This document shows positions 9,537 through 18,812 of a DNA stretch of 64,000 nucleotides, piece by piece; the first letter of the stretch is position 1; every line of letters begins with the position of its first letter. Made by a program: the position numbers and the translations under genes. The DNA comes from an uncultured Alphaproteobacteria bacterium (GTDB lineage Bacteria > Pseudomonadota > Alphaproteobacteria > HIMB59 > GCA-002718135): NCBI GenBank assembly GCA_902615745.1, contig CACMQB010000001.1:90349-154348 (forward strand), written 5' to 3'. The notes under the pieces were generated by a model, which was not told where the DNA came from, did no database searches, and saw only the letters and a program-made list of their open reading frames with translations.

Positions 9537-11284
9537 TGTCATTTTCAAAAAATGATCTTGAATTAATAAAATCAAAAATTCTTCTTTCACAAGAAATAGA
9601 AAAAAAAACAAAAGTCATAAAAAAAGGAAAAGATAGTTGGTGTTGTTGTCCATTTCATGATGAAAAAACTCCATCTTGCAAAATAAATGATGATTTAGGT
9701 TCTTATTACTGTTTTGGATGTGGAGCTAAAGGAGATATATTTACAATATATACAGAGCTTTATAATTTTTCATTCCCTGAAGCAGTAAAAGAATTAGCTC
9801 AAAGAGTTGGTATTAGCATAGTTGATAATTTTGATTCAAATATTAATAAAAAAAATGATAAAATTTATAAAATTTTAGAAATTTCTACAAAATGGTTTCA
9901 AGATAATCTAGAGGTAAATAAAGATTGTCAAAGATATTTAAATAAAAGAAATTTATCAGAAGAGACTATTAAATTTTTTAAGTTAGGATTTTCTTCTAGT
10001 TCAAAACAAACTCTTTATCAATTTCTAAAAGAACAAAGTTTTGAAGATAAAGAACTTCTTGAAAGCAATGTAGTAAAACTTGATAAAAATAATAAAATAC
10101 GTGATTTTTTTTATAATAGACTTATTTTTCCAATTACAAATGAATATGGAAAAATTGTAGGATTTGGAGGAAGAGTATTAGATAATTCTAATCCCAAATA
10201 TATTAATTCACCTGAAAGTGATTTTTTTAAAAAAAGAAATATTTTGTATAATCTTTTCAACGCTAAACAAACGATAAGATCAAAAAAAAATATGTTAATT
10301 TGTGAGGGTTATATGGACGTAATAAGTTTGTATGATAAAAATATAAAAACAGGTGTAGCCCCACTTGGAACTTCTTTAACAGATAGTCATCTTTTTTTAT
10401 CTTGGAAATATGTAAATAAACCAACATTGATGTTTGATGGAGATACGTCAGGTTTAAAAGCTTCTTTTAAAAGCGCTATAATGTCATTACCTTATTTAAC
10501 TCCTACAAAATTATTGCAATTTGTTATTTTGCCAAATGAATATGATCCTGATACTTACATAAATGAATATTCATTAAGTAAATTTGCAACATATCTAAAA
10601 AATCCACTTTCAATCGTAGATTTTATTTTTCAGGAATCATCAAAATCTATAGATTTACAAAAATCTGATAACAAAGTTATTTTTGATAACTATCTTGATG
10701 AGTTAGTTAGTAATATAAAGGATAGTAAAATAAAATACTTTTATAAAAATGAGTTTAAATCTTTATTTTTTAAAAAACTAAAATCTTTTTCTAGTAAAAA
10801 GCAATCAATTAAAATTATGCCAAAAACGATTTCATTAAAGGAAAAACAAATTTACTCTTTTCTCACAGCCTATTTAAATCATATGAAATTAAGACAACAA
10901 ATCTATTCAATGTTGATAGATTCTGAGTTATTAAATGATGATCAGACTGAATTCTTAAATTTTTTTCATAAATCAGAATTTTTAGAGTCTGATACAACTA
11001 ATATTAACAAAAATAAACTTCCTAATAAAGTATCTGAAATTTACGAAAAAACTGAAGATAACGGTATATTTCAACTATTTCCTTATGTTAGTTCAGATTA
11101 TGATTCTGAGGAAGCTATAAAAGAAATTAAAGAATCCATAAATAATTTAAAGACAAGACTTTCAAATTTGAAAAAAATAAATAAAAGCCTAAATGATATA
11201 GAGAATAATTCATCTTCGATGACGTGGGATGAATTAAAAAATATCACTTTAAATCTTCATGATAATGAAGAATTATTAGAGTAA
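9536..11284 (+). CDS. dnaG: DNA primase
   Basis: 582 residues from the ATG at 9536 (E. coli 581); a TTG one codon earlier is unnecessary. It synthesises RNA primers at replication forks. The N-terminal CHC2 zinc finger has Cys38, His41, Cys59 and Cys62. The TOPRIM catalytic core follows with the invariant Glu in LICEGYMDV and the DxD of MFDGDTSG. The C-terminal part, which in the family docks on DnaB helicase, is poorly conserved and Lys/Asn-rich here. The start overlaps the yqeY stop by one base, and rpoD begins three bases after the dnaG stop. Confidence 0.97.
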   Translation: MSFSKNDLELIKSKILLSQEIEKKTKVIKKGKDSWCCCPFHDEKTPSCKINDDLGSYYCFGCGAKGDIFTIYTELYNFSFPEAVKELAQRVGISIVDNFDSNINKKNDKIYKILEISTKWFQDNLEVNKDCQRYLNKRNLSEETIKFFKLGFSSSSKQTLYQFLKEQSFEDKELLESNVVKLDKNNKIRDFFYNRLIFPITNEYGKIVGFGGRVLDNSNPKYINSPESDFFKKRNILYNLFNAKQTIRSKKNMLICEGYMDVISLYDKNIKTGVAPLGTSLTDSHLFLSWKYVNKPTLMFDGDTSGLKASFKSAIMSLPYLTPTKLLQFVILPNEYDPDTYINEYSLSKFATYLKNPLSIVDFIFQESSKSIDLQKSDNKVIFDNYLDELVSNIKDSKIKYFYKNEFKSLFFKKLKSFSSKKQSIKIMPKTISLKEKQIYSFLTAYLNHMKLRQQIYSMLIDSELLNDDQTEFLNFFHKSEFLESDTTNINKNKLPNKVSEIYEKTEDNGIFQLFPYVSSDYDSEEAIKEIKESINNLKTRLSNLKKINKSLNDIENNSSSMTWDELKNITLNLHDNEELLE

Positions 11285-11287
11285 TTT

Positions 11288-13456
11288 ATGGCAAAAAAGA
11301 AAAGTAAAGTTGTTAAGAAAAAAACTAGCTCAGCTAAAAAGAAAAAAACTGTTAAAAAGAAAAAAACAGTTAAAAAAAAATTAACCAAGAAAAAATCAGT
11401 TTCTAATTCTTCTAAGAGTTCTAAATCGAAAAAAACAAAAAAAACAATAGCAAAAAAAATATCTGAAAAAACTTTAGCTAAACAGCTAAAGGAGAATAAT
11501 CCAAAAAAAATTCCAAAAGCAATTTCTGGTTTCGATGATAAAATAAAAGAAATATTTGCTAAATTAATTAATAAACATAAAATTGATGGAATATATACCC
11601 AAAAGATTATTGAAAAAGCTATTCCAAAAAAATTTAGACTAGAGCAGAATGTCAATAAATTTGTCGATTTAATTACTTCAAATAATATAAAAATTTATTC
11701 TGAAGATGAGGCAAAAGAATTAATATCTTTAGCTAAAGAACAAAGTTCTAAAAATGATGAAGCAAATGATAATCAAGAAAAAAAACAAACTGGAAAAACT
11801 GATGATCCAGTAAGGTTATATCTCAGAGATATGGGAGCAGTAGAACTTCTCAGTAGAGAGGGAGAGATAGCTATCGCGAAAAGAATTGAAGCTGGAAGAG
11901 AAAAAATGATTGGAGCTATCTGTGAAAGCCCTATGACAATTAGATCGATAATAAATTGGAAAGATGCAATTAAAGATGGAACAATGCTTTTAAGAGATAT
12001 TGTAGATCTTGAGGCCACATATGACATGTCAGATATTTCTGATTCAAAACTTGAAGATACACTTAAGCTTATCGAGAGTGGTGGAAATGAAAAAGAGGAT
12101 AATAGTAAAAATAAAAATAATGGTAATCAAGAAGAAGACAACAACGAAGAAGAACAACAACAACAAGATGATGATGATGATAGTTTAAATGTTTCACTGG
12201 CAGCTATGGAAGAAAAACTTAAACCAAAAGTTTTAAACGATTTCAATGATATAACAAAGCTATTCAAAAAACTTCAAAAACATAGTGATGAATTAATTAA
12301 TGCAGACAAAAAAAATGAAAAGAATTACCTTTCACTGGAAAAAAAATATTTAAAAATACAAAAAGAAATGGTTGCAGCAATGAAAGCTGTACATTTTAAT
12401 TCTACAACCATTGAAGCACTAATGGAGGCTTTATATGAATTAAATAAAAAGCTCCTTTTGAGAGAAGGAAAAATGCTTCGTATGGCTACTAGCGCTGGTG
12501 TTAAGAGAGAAGATTTTGTTGCTCAGTACTTGGATTTCAATTTTGAAAAAAACTGGATACAAAGTTTATTAGCAACTAAAGATAAAAATTGGGAAAAGTT
12601 TATAAATAGAAATCATATAGAAATTAATAAAAATATTGAAGAAATCAAAGAAATACAAACTGCTTCAGAATTACCTTTATCTGAGTTTAGAAGAATAGTC
12701 GGTACTGTACAGCAAGGAGAAAGATCCGCAAATAGAGCAAAAAAAGAAATGATTGAATCAAATCTAAGATTAGTTATTTCAATAGCAAAAAAGTATACAA
12801 ATAGAGGTCTTCAATTTTTAGATTTGATACAGGAGGGTAATATTGGTTTAATGAAGGCAGTAGATAAATTTGAATATAGAAGAGGATACAAATTTTCTAC
12901 TTATGCAACATGGTGGATAAGACAAGCTATTACGAGATCTATAGCCGACCAAGCGAGAACAATTAGGATACCTGTTCATATGATAGAAACAATAAATAAA
13001 ATTGTAAGAACAACTAGACAAATAATGTCTGAAATTGGAAGAGAACCTACGCCTATTGAATTAGCAGATAGGTTGCATATGCCCTTAGATAAAGTTAAAA
13101 AAGTTTTAAAGATAGCTAAAGAACCAATTAGTTTAGAAACTCCAGTAGGTGATGAAGAAGATAGTTCTCTTGGCGACTTCATTGAAGATAAAAATGCTCT
13201 TATACCTATTGATGCAGCTGTAAAAAGCTCTTTGCGTGATACTACAACTAGAATACTTTCCTCTTTAACTCCAAGAGAAGAGAGAGTTTTAAGAATGAGA
13301 TTTGGTATTGGTATGAATAGCGATCATACTCTAGAAGAAGTTGGTCAACAATTTAGTGTTACGAGAGAAAGAATAAGGCAAATAGAAGCAAAGGCTCTAA
13401 GAAAATTAAAGCATCCTACTAGAGCAAGAAAGTTAAAAACATTTCTTGACGAATAA
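11288..13456 (+). CDS. rpoD: Primary sigma factor RpoD (sigma-70)
   Basis: 722 residues, the housekeeping sigma factor. Region 1.2 is [21 protein letters not shown] (starting near 174). Region 2 contains [17 protein letters not shown] and [15 protein letters not shown], and region 4 ends with [20 protein letters not shown] (-35 recognition helix). Two oddities: the first about 55 residues are almost only Lys, Ser and Thr, with a KKKTV repeat encoded by imperfect tandem DNA, and a Glu/Asn/Gln/Asp-rich stretch interrupts the non-conserved region at about residues 265-300. The dnaG-rpoD order is the conserved macromolecular-synthesis arrangement. The stop overlaps the next ATG by one base. Confidence 0.97.
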   Translation: MAKKKSKVVKKKTSSAKKKKTVKKKKTVKKKLTKKKSVSNSSKSSKSKKTKKTIAKKISEKTLAKQLKENNPKKIPKAISGFDDKIKEIFAKLINKHKIDGIYTQKIIEKAIPKKFRLEQNVNKFVDLITSNNIKIYSEDEAKELISLAKEQSSKNDEANDNQEKKQTGKTDDPVRLYLRDMGAVELLSREGEIAIAKRIEAGREKMIGAICESPMTIRSIINWKDAIKDGTMLLRDIVDLEATYDMSDISDSKLEDTLKLIESGGNEKEDNSKNKNNGNQEEDNNEEEQQQQDDDDDSLNVSLAAMEEKLKPKVLNDFNDITKLFKKLQKHSDELINADKKNEKNYLSLEKKYLKIQKEMVAAMKAVHFNSTTIEALMEALYELNKKLLLREGKMLRMATSAGVKREDFVAQYLDFNFEKNWIQSLLATKDKNWEKFINRNHIEINKNIEEIKEIQTASELPLSEFRRIVGTVQQGERSANRAKKEMIESNLRLVISIAKKYTNRGLQFLDLIQEGNIGLMKAVDKFEYRRGYKFSTYATWWIRQAITRSIADQARTIRIPVHMIETINKIVRTTRQIMSEIGREPTPIELADRLHMPLDKVKKVLKIAKEPISLETPVGDEEDSSLGDFIEDKNALIPIDAAVKSSLRDTTTRILSSLTPREERVLRMRFGIGMNSDHTLEEVGQQFSVTRERIRQIEAKALRKLKHPTRARKLKTFLDE

Positions 13457-14286
13457 TGAAGCTAACGCTTCTTGGAACAGGATGCCCTTCAATAGATTAT
13501 AAAAGGTGTGGCTCATCTAATCTAGTATTAACAAAAAATACTAAAATTTTAGTTGATTGTGGTTCTGGAGTTACACAAAGATTAAATCAAAGTGGAAATT
13601 CTTCTGCTGACATTGATGCTTTACTACTTACTCATCTACATACTGATCATGTTGTAGATTTATATCAGTTAATTATTTCGTCTTGGCATTCTGATAGAAA
13701 ATCAATTTGGAAAATATATGGACCAAAAGGCACCAAAAAATTTATAGACAAAATTTTTTTAGCTTGGCAAGACGAACGCAAATTAAGAATTGATTATGAA
13801 AAAAGAAAATCAATAAAAGCATTAAATTATAAAGTTTATGAATTTAATAAAGAAGGTAATATAAAAATAAATGATATAAAAATTAAATATTTTGAAGTAG
13901 ATCACAAACCAGTTCCATTTGCCTATGGATTCTCATTTTTTAATAATAATAAGAAACTTACAATTAGCGGGGATACAAGACCATGTGAAAGTTTAATGCT
14001 TAATGCACAGAATTCAGATGTTTTATTACATGAAGTTTTTATTGAATACGAAATGAACAAGATTTCAAAACTTAGAACAAAACAAACATTACACAACGTA
14101 AAAGAATACCATACTCCTAGCAATCTAGTTGGTAAGATTGCAAAATTATCTAATTGCAAAAAACTTGTATTAACACATTTTGTTCCAACAAGATTCAATA
14201 TTTCAAAACTTAAAAAAATAGTTAAAAGAGATTTTGGAAAGGATCCAATAATTGGAGAAGATTTATTAACTATTAAAATTAATTAA
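13456..14286 (+). CDS. Metallo-beta-lactamase-fold hydrolase, RNase Z-like
   Basis: 276 residues with the dinuclear zinc motif THLHTDH (His60, His62, Asp64, His65), a later metal-binding Asp in SGDTRP and a C-terminal LTHF histidine. The N-terminal LLGTGCPSIDYKRCGSSNLV resembles RNase Z/arylsulfatase-type MBL enzymes, and the length fits. True RNase Z would trim tRNA 3' ends. The short loop after THLHTDH and lack of an obvious exosite arm mean the substrate could be something else. It follows rpoD with a one-base overlap, which may simply reflect co-transcription. Its 3' end overlaps the convergent PanB-like gene by 8 bases. Confidence 0.8.
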   Translation: MKLTLLGTGCPSIDYKRCGSSNLVLTKNTKILVDCGSGVTQRLNQSGNSSADIDALLLTHLHTDHVVDLYQLIISSWHSDRKSIWKIYGPKGTKKFIDKIFLAWQDERKLRIDYEKRKSIKALNYKVYEFNKEGNIKINDIKIKYFEVDHKPVPFAYGFSFFNNNKKLTISGDTRPCESLMLNAQNSDVLLHEVFIEYEMNKISKLRTKQTLHNVKEYHTPSNLVGKIAKLSNCKKLVLTHFVPTRFNISKLKKIVKRDFGKDPIIGEDLLTIKIN

Positions 14287-15106
14287 TTTTATTTAATAAT
14301 TTTTCAAACTCATCATCTTTAATTTCAACAATATTCGAGGATGTTGGAAATTTTTTAGTTTTAACGTCATCTACAAAGTTTTTTAGACCTTCTACAGTGT
14401 CATCTAAAAGTTTTTCATAAGACTTGTTTGTATCTTTAAATACTTTTGCATGCCGAGGTACTCGATCAGTATTAGTTCCAATTACATCTTGTATAAATAA
14501 AAACTCAACATCACAATTTGGACCACTACCCATTGATAATGTTAAAAGATTTACTTTTTTTGTAATTAATTCTGCTACTCGATCAGGCACGCATTCTACC
14601 TCAAGACCAATAGCTCCCGCATTGTCATATGCAATAGCATCTTGATAAACTCTAAATGCTGAGTCAGCATCTTTTCCTACAGCTTTAAAACCTCCGGTCC
14701 AAGTACTCTTATAGGGAATTAAACCAATATGACTTACAGAAGGTAAACCTTCTTTACGAAGAGCTTCAATATATTTTGGACTATTGCCACAATAAACAGC
14801 ATCTGCTCCATTGTCTCTTGCTATTAAAGCTGCATCAATTGCCTTATCAATAGATGAAAGTTGACCAAGGCCAAATATCATGAAGGTATTCGGAGCAGCT
14901 TCTCTAATATCTCTTATATGAGCATCTCTGAACCATTTATTTGTTGGTACACCGGTTCTTAATGTTTCTTTTTTAAAAGATACAATTTGGATATCTATCC
15001 CAGCTTTTTCTGCTGCATAAGCTTCTAAAGCATTCGTCACGTATAGCTCAGTTAATTTAACTTTTCCTTTTTTATCAAATAAATCTTTTACAGTTAGCTT
15101 AGCCAT
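14279..15106 (-). CDS. PanB-like (ketopantoate hydroxymethyltransferase fold) protein, probably not PanB
   Basis: 275 residues that resemble PanB in order: SHIGLIPYKSTWTGGFKAVGK (PanB GHxGLTPQ...GGYKVQG) and GLEVECVPDRVAELIT (PanB LVLECVP). However, where PanB has VGDSLG the protein reads VSFKKE (near 42), the second metal Asp segment reads FGLGQL (near 78), and VKIEGG reads VYCGNS (near 104). Both Mg ligands and the Lys/Glu pair therefore appear lost, while Glu171 is kept. This comparison is from memory of E. coli PanB. The gene overlaps the melA-like stop by one base, so a role in sugar metabolism or another PEP-mutase-superfamily reaction is more likely than pantothenate synthesis. Confidence 0.7.
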   Translation of the reverse strand: MAKLTVKDLFDKKGKVKLTELYVTNALEAYAAEKAGIDIQIVSFKKETLRTGVPTNKWFRDAHIRDIREAAPNTFMIFGLGQLSSIDKAIDAALIARDNGADAVYCGNSPKYIEALRKEGLPSVSHIGLIPYKSTWTGGFKAVGKDADSAFRVYQDAIAYDNAGAIGLEVECVPDRVAELITKKVNLLTLSMGSGPNCDVEFLFIQDVIGTNTDRVPRHAKVFKDTNKSYEKLLDDTVEGLKNFVDDVKTKKFPTSSNIVEIKDDEFEKLLNKIN

Positions 15107-16470
15107 TAATTATATTGAGGTAAATAATTACCATGCGCCTCAATCATCTTATCTATCATGCTATAAATTTCATCTATTGTCAGATTAGCTCCTGTTAAAG
15201 GATCAAGCATTGCAGCATGGTATATGTGCTCTCTTTTTTTTGTTAGAGCAGCTTCTGAAGTTAGTATTTGCACATTAATATTAGTACGCATTAGAGCCGC
15301 TAATTGTTCTGGCAATTTACCAAACTTTTGAGGTTTATAACCCTTTGAATTAATTATTACAGGTACCTCTACACAGCAATTTGATGGTAAATTATCAATT
15401 AAATTATCATTCATAACATTAGCATTAATAGTAACTTCATTATTATTTGCAATTCCATCCATTATAAATGACGCATACTCATTACTTCTTTTAAGAGGCA
15501 TATCATAAATTGGAGTCATATCTTTTTCTAAATCTTTCCAAAGTTTGATATTGCTTTTGCATCTATCAATATACTCTTCTATCGGTATCTTATATTTTTT
15601 TATGACGTCATCTCTATTTTGTTTTATGAACCACGGAACATATTCAGCAAAGTGCTCACTAGACTCTGTCACAAAATAACCAAATCGTCTAAGAATTTCA
15701 TAACGTACTTTTTCATGAAGCACCTTATTAGATTCATGATCAGTTTTTTTACTTCTTGAAGATATTTCTTCATCATTTACAATTTTATCGGCTAGTTGTT
15801 TTAATCTAGGATATAAATCTTCGTTTTGATTGCCATTAATTTTCTTTTCAAATTTTTTATAAAAGGCCATATGGTTTATGCCACCACATAGGTAATCAAT
15901 ATCATTTATATTTTCATCCAAGTCTTTCGCTAGCATTTCAGCAGTTCCTTGAACAGAGTGACACAGACCCATAGCTTTGATTTCTGGAAAAGCAGTATTT
16001 ATTGCAATCATGTTTGAGCACATTGGATTTACGTATTGCAACCAAGTAGCATTAGGACAAATATCCATAATATCTTTTGCGATATCTAGTAAAACAGGAA
16101 TAGTTCGTAGACCTCTCATTATTCCACCTATACCGAGAGTATCTGCTATAGTTTGTCTTAACCCAAACTCATTAGGAATTTTAAAATCAATAACTGTGGA
16201 TGGTTCATATCCTCCTACTTGAATTGTTGTTTGAACAAAGTCTGCACCAACTAAAGCTTCTCGTCTGTCAGTATGGGAAGTAACTTTAGGTGAAACACTT
16301 AATTTTTTTGAAATTACATCTATTAAATCATGTGATGCTTTTAATCTTACAGGATCAATATCTTGTAATGCAATCTCCATATTTTTAAACTGCTCAATAG
16401 CTAAAAGATCCGTAACTATTCTTCTTGTAAAAACAGCACTACCAGCTCCAATAATTGTAAGTTTAATCAT
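15106..16470 (-). CDS. melA: Alpha-galactosidase, glycoside hydrolase family 4
   Basis: 454 residues, co-linear with E. coli MelA (451) from end to end. GH4 enzymes use NAD+ and a divalent metal to cleave glycosides by transient oxidation. Visible are the N-terminal dinucleotide site GAGSAVFTRR, GGYEPSTVIDF, the QTIADTLGIGGIMRGLRTIP block, NPMCSNM, the metal-binding Cys/His of GLCHSVQG and CGGINHMAF, and ESSEHFAEYVPWF. Substrate is probably an alpha-galactoside such as melibiose, by homology. It overlaps the PhyH-family gene by 8 bases and the PanB-like gene by one, forming a leftward three-gene unit divergent from the second GH4 gene and its ABC transporter. Confidence 0.9.
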   Translation of the reverse strand: MIKLTIIGAGSAVFTRRIVTDLLAIEQFKNMEIALQDIDPVRLKASHDLIDVISKKLSVSPKVTSHTDRREALVGADFVQTTIQVGGYEPSTVIDFKIPNEFGLRQTIADTLGIGGIMRGLRTIPVLLDIAKDIMDICPNATWLQYVNPMCSNMIAINTAFPEIKAMGLCHSVQGTAEMLAKDLDENINDIDYLCGGINHMAFYKKFEKKINGNQNEDLYPRLKQLADKIVNDEEISSRSKKTDHESNKVLHEKVRYEILRRFGYFVTESSEHFAEYVPWFIKQNRDDVIKKYKIPIEEYIDRCKSNIKLWKDLEKDMTPIYDMPLKRSNEYASFIMDGIANNNEVTINANVMNDNLIDNLPSNCCVEVPVIINSKGYKPQKFGKLPEQLAALMRTNINVQILTSEAALTKKREHIYHAAMLDPLTGANLTIDEIYSMIDKMIEAHGNYLPQYN

Positions 16471-17203
16471 TTTGATACTCCATGATTGAATTATGAGGTG
16501 CCACTTTTAAAGGAGTGTACCTTGCATGTCCAATTTCTTTATAGGGATTATTTGTTTTAGTATTAAAGCATACTATTAAAGTTCTTCTTGAGTAATTTGA
16601 ATTATTTGCCTCTGATGAATGTAAAAGATTTGCATGAAAAAAAAGAGCATCGCCTGGATCAGCTTCAATATAAATACATTCGTGTCTTTTTTCTAATTCA
16701 CGTATTCTATCTAAATCTGCTGTTTGCTCGGGAGTATCTGATACTCCATGTCCTATTCTTCCAACTTTTTGAGATCCTTTTAAAACTTTGAGACAGCCAT
16801 TTTCTTTATTAGCTTTATCTAACATTATAAAACAAGATCCCATATCTGGATATAGACATGCATTATGATACCAATAACCATAATCTTGATGCCAATCAAA
16901 ACCACCATCACCTGGTTTTTTCCAAATTACTTTTGAATGATAGTGGTAAACTTCATCTTCAAGGAATTCTTCCATTGGTTTTACAATTCTTTCATTAGTA
17001 GAAAATTTCCCAAATAAATCATTTGAAGGTTCATTCCATAATGTAATATTTAATTTACCTGTAGAACTAAACGTTTCTCTAGCTTGATTTTCTTTCTCAG
17101 AATTTCTTTCAATAAATTCAGTTAATTTAGATATCTCATCTTCTGAAAAGAGTTTTCTTTTAAGAATGTATCCATTATCTCTGAAATCTTTGAAATCTGA
17201 CAT
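16463..17203 (-). CDS. Phytanoyl-CoA dioxygenase (PhyH)-family protein
   Basis: 246 residues with the PhyH-family Fe(II)/2OG facial triad: His105 and Asp107 in DWHQDYGYW and distal His195 in ANLLHSSEAN, followed by Arg206/Arg207 as candidate 2OG-binding residues. The N-terminal DFRDNGYILKRKLFSEDEI is typical of the family. The cysteine and tryptophan pattern does not match ectoine hydroxylase. Its substrate is unknown. As first gene of the leftward unit PhyH-melA-PanB-like, it may modify or demodify a sugar-linked compound imported by the neighbouring transporter; that is inference from context only. It is divergent from the second GH4 gene across 66 bases. Confidence 0.85.
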   Translation of the reverse strand: MSDFKDFRDNGYILKRKLFSEDEISKLTEFIERNSEKENQARETFSSTGKLNITLWNEPSNDLFGKFSTNERIVKPMEEFLEDEVYHYHSKVIWKKPGDGGFDWHQDYGYWYHNACLYPDMGSCFIMLDKANKENGCLKVLKGSQKVGRIGHGVSDTPEQTADLDRIRELEKRHECIYIEADPGDALFFHANLLHSSEANNSNYSRRTLIVCFNTKTNNPYKEIGHARYTPLKVAPHNSIMEYQND

Positions 17204-17269
17204 ATTAATTTCATGTTAAAAATAAATAATAATATTGTCAAATAATTTAAGGTGTTTAAGAATAATCTT

Positions 17270-18733
17270 ATGAAAGTATCATTTCTTGGCGCAGGTAGTG
17301 TGGGCTTCACTCAAACCCTTGTTAGAGATATATTAAAAGTTAAAAAACTTCAAAATATAGAAATTTCTCTACACGATATATCTAGAAGTAATTTGTTAAT
17401 GGTAGCAGAGTTAATTCAAAAAGATATTAAAGCTAATAATCTTCCAACTAAACTTAGCATTGATCCAATTAGAAAAGAATCAATAAGAAATGCAAAATAT
17501 ATTATTAGCTGTGTAAGAGTTGGCGGTTTAGAAGCATTTGAAACTGATATATCAATCCCATTAAAATATGGTATTGATCAATGTGTTGGTGATACTATTT
17601 GTGCTGGTGGCATAATGTACGGTCAACGCAACATCCCAGTCATTTTAGACTTTTGTAAAGATATAAAAAAATATGCAAAAAAAAATGCACTTTTTTTAAA
17701 TTATGCAAATCCTATGGCTATGAATACTTGGGTAGCTAATGAGATTGGTAAAGTTAATACAGTTGGTTTATGTCATGGTGTTCAAGGTGGTGCAAAATTA
17801 ATTGAAGACTCATTAAATATTCCATCTGGAAAAATGAAATATTCTTGCAGCGGCATAAATCATATGACTTGGTATTTAGATTTGAATTATAAAGGTAAAA
17901 AAATAACAAAAGAACAACTTTCTAAATCGTTAAAGAAACATAAAAAATTTTCAAGAGATGAAAAAGTAAGAATAGATGTTCTAGATAAATTCGGATATTT
18001 TTCTACGGAAAGTAATGGTCATCTAAGCGAGTATTTACCATGGTACAGGCGTACTCAAAAAGATGTTAAGAAATGGAGCAGTCTTTCAAATTGGATACAT
18101 GGTGAGACCGGTGGCTACTTAAGAGTATGTAATGAAAAGAGAAATTGGTTTGTTGAGGATTACCCAAAATATTTAAAAAACTCTGGAATTAAACTTAAAG
18201 ATTATAAAAGATCAACTGAACATGGAAGTTATATAATTGAAGCAATTGAAACTGGAAAAAAATACAGAGGTCACTTTAATGTTATTAATAAAAAAACAAT
18301 TTCTAACTTAGATGATGATTGCGTAATTGAGAGTACAGGATACGTAGATTCAAAAGGTATAAAAATGATTGAAGGAGTAAACTTACCGCTGCAATGTGCT
18401 TCTCTATGCAGTACCTCAATAGATGTTCAAAGAATGGCTGTAAGGGCCGCTGTAAAGGGAGATATTGAATTATTAAAACTTGCTGTGCTACAAGACCCTC
18501 TTGTCAGCTCTGTATGTTCATCAGAGGAAGTTTGGCAAATGGTAGACGAGATGCTTGTTGCACAAGCTCAATGGCTTCCACAATATAAATCTAAAATTAA
18601 CAGCATTAAAAAGAATCTAAGAAAAATCAAAAATTATAAATATAATAAATCAATTAAAGGATTGACCAAAAAAACAAGACACAATCAACAGAAAAGGTCA
18701 GTTTTAGTCGAAAAAGAGGCATTTAATTTATAA
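17270..18733 (+). CDS. Second GH4 glycosidase (alpha-galactosidase-type)
   Basis: 487 residues from the ATG at 17270; an in-frame GTG at 17252 would add six residues ahead of the dinucleotide motif and is less likely. GH4 features are FLGAGSVGFTQTLVRD, ADTICAGGIMYGQRNIP-type block (here GDTICAGG), NPMAMNTW, GLCHGVQGG and SGINHMTWY (metal Cys/His), and ESNGHLSEYLPWYRR. It is a paralogue of, not a copy of, the melA gene: the middle third is divergent. The last about 45 residues form a Lys/Asn-rich tail beyond the usual GH4 end, of unknown purpose. It leads the rightward transporter operon, so its substrate is probably what that transporter imports. Confidence 0.87.
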   Translation: MKVSFLGAGSVGFTQTLVRDILKVKKLQNIEISLHDISRSNLLMVAELIQKDIKANNLPTKLSIDPIRKESIRNAKYIISCVRVGGLEAFETDISIPLKYGIDQCVGDTICAGGIMYGQRNIPVILDFCKDIKKYAKKNALFLNYANPMAMNTWVANEIGKVNTVGLCHGVQGGAKLIEDSLNIPSGKMKYSCSGINHMTWYLDLNYKGKKITKEQLSKSLKKHKKFSRDEKVRIDVLDKFGYFSTESNGHLSEYLPWYRRTQKDVKKWSSLSNWIHGETGGYLRVCNEKRNWFVEDYPKYLKNSGIKLKDYKRSTEHGSYIIEAIETGKKYRGHFNVINKKTISNLDDDCVIESTGYVDSKGIKMIEGVNLPLQCASLCSTSIDVQRMAVRAAVKGDIELLKLAVLQDPLVSSVCSSEEVWQMVDEMLVAQAQWLPQYKSKINSIKKNLRKIKNYKYNKSIKGLTKKTRHNQQKRSVLVEKEAFNL

Positions 18734-18812
18734 ATTACTCAATCTACTCCTAAATAGTACTTCTCAATAATCTAATTTTATTATAGGTTTTTTTAAATTT
18801 AGTGGAGGACAG

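Noticed and set aside
11257-11655. 132-residue minus-strand reading frame opposite the rpoD 5' end
   Set aside because: It is the antisense of poly-lysine codons (Phe/Leu/Val-rich), fully inside rpoD, with no homology I recognise.
14279-15106. Calling this gene panB outright
   Set aside because: The metal-binding and catalytic positions appear changed, so the name would mislead.
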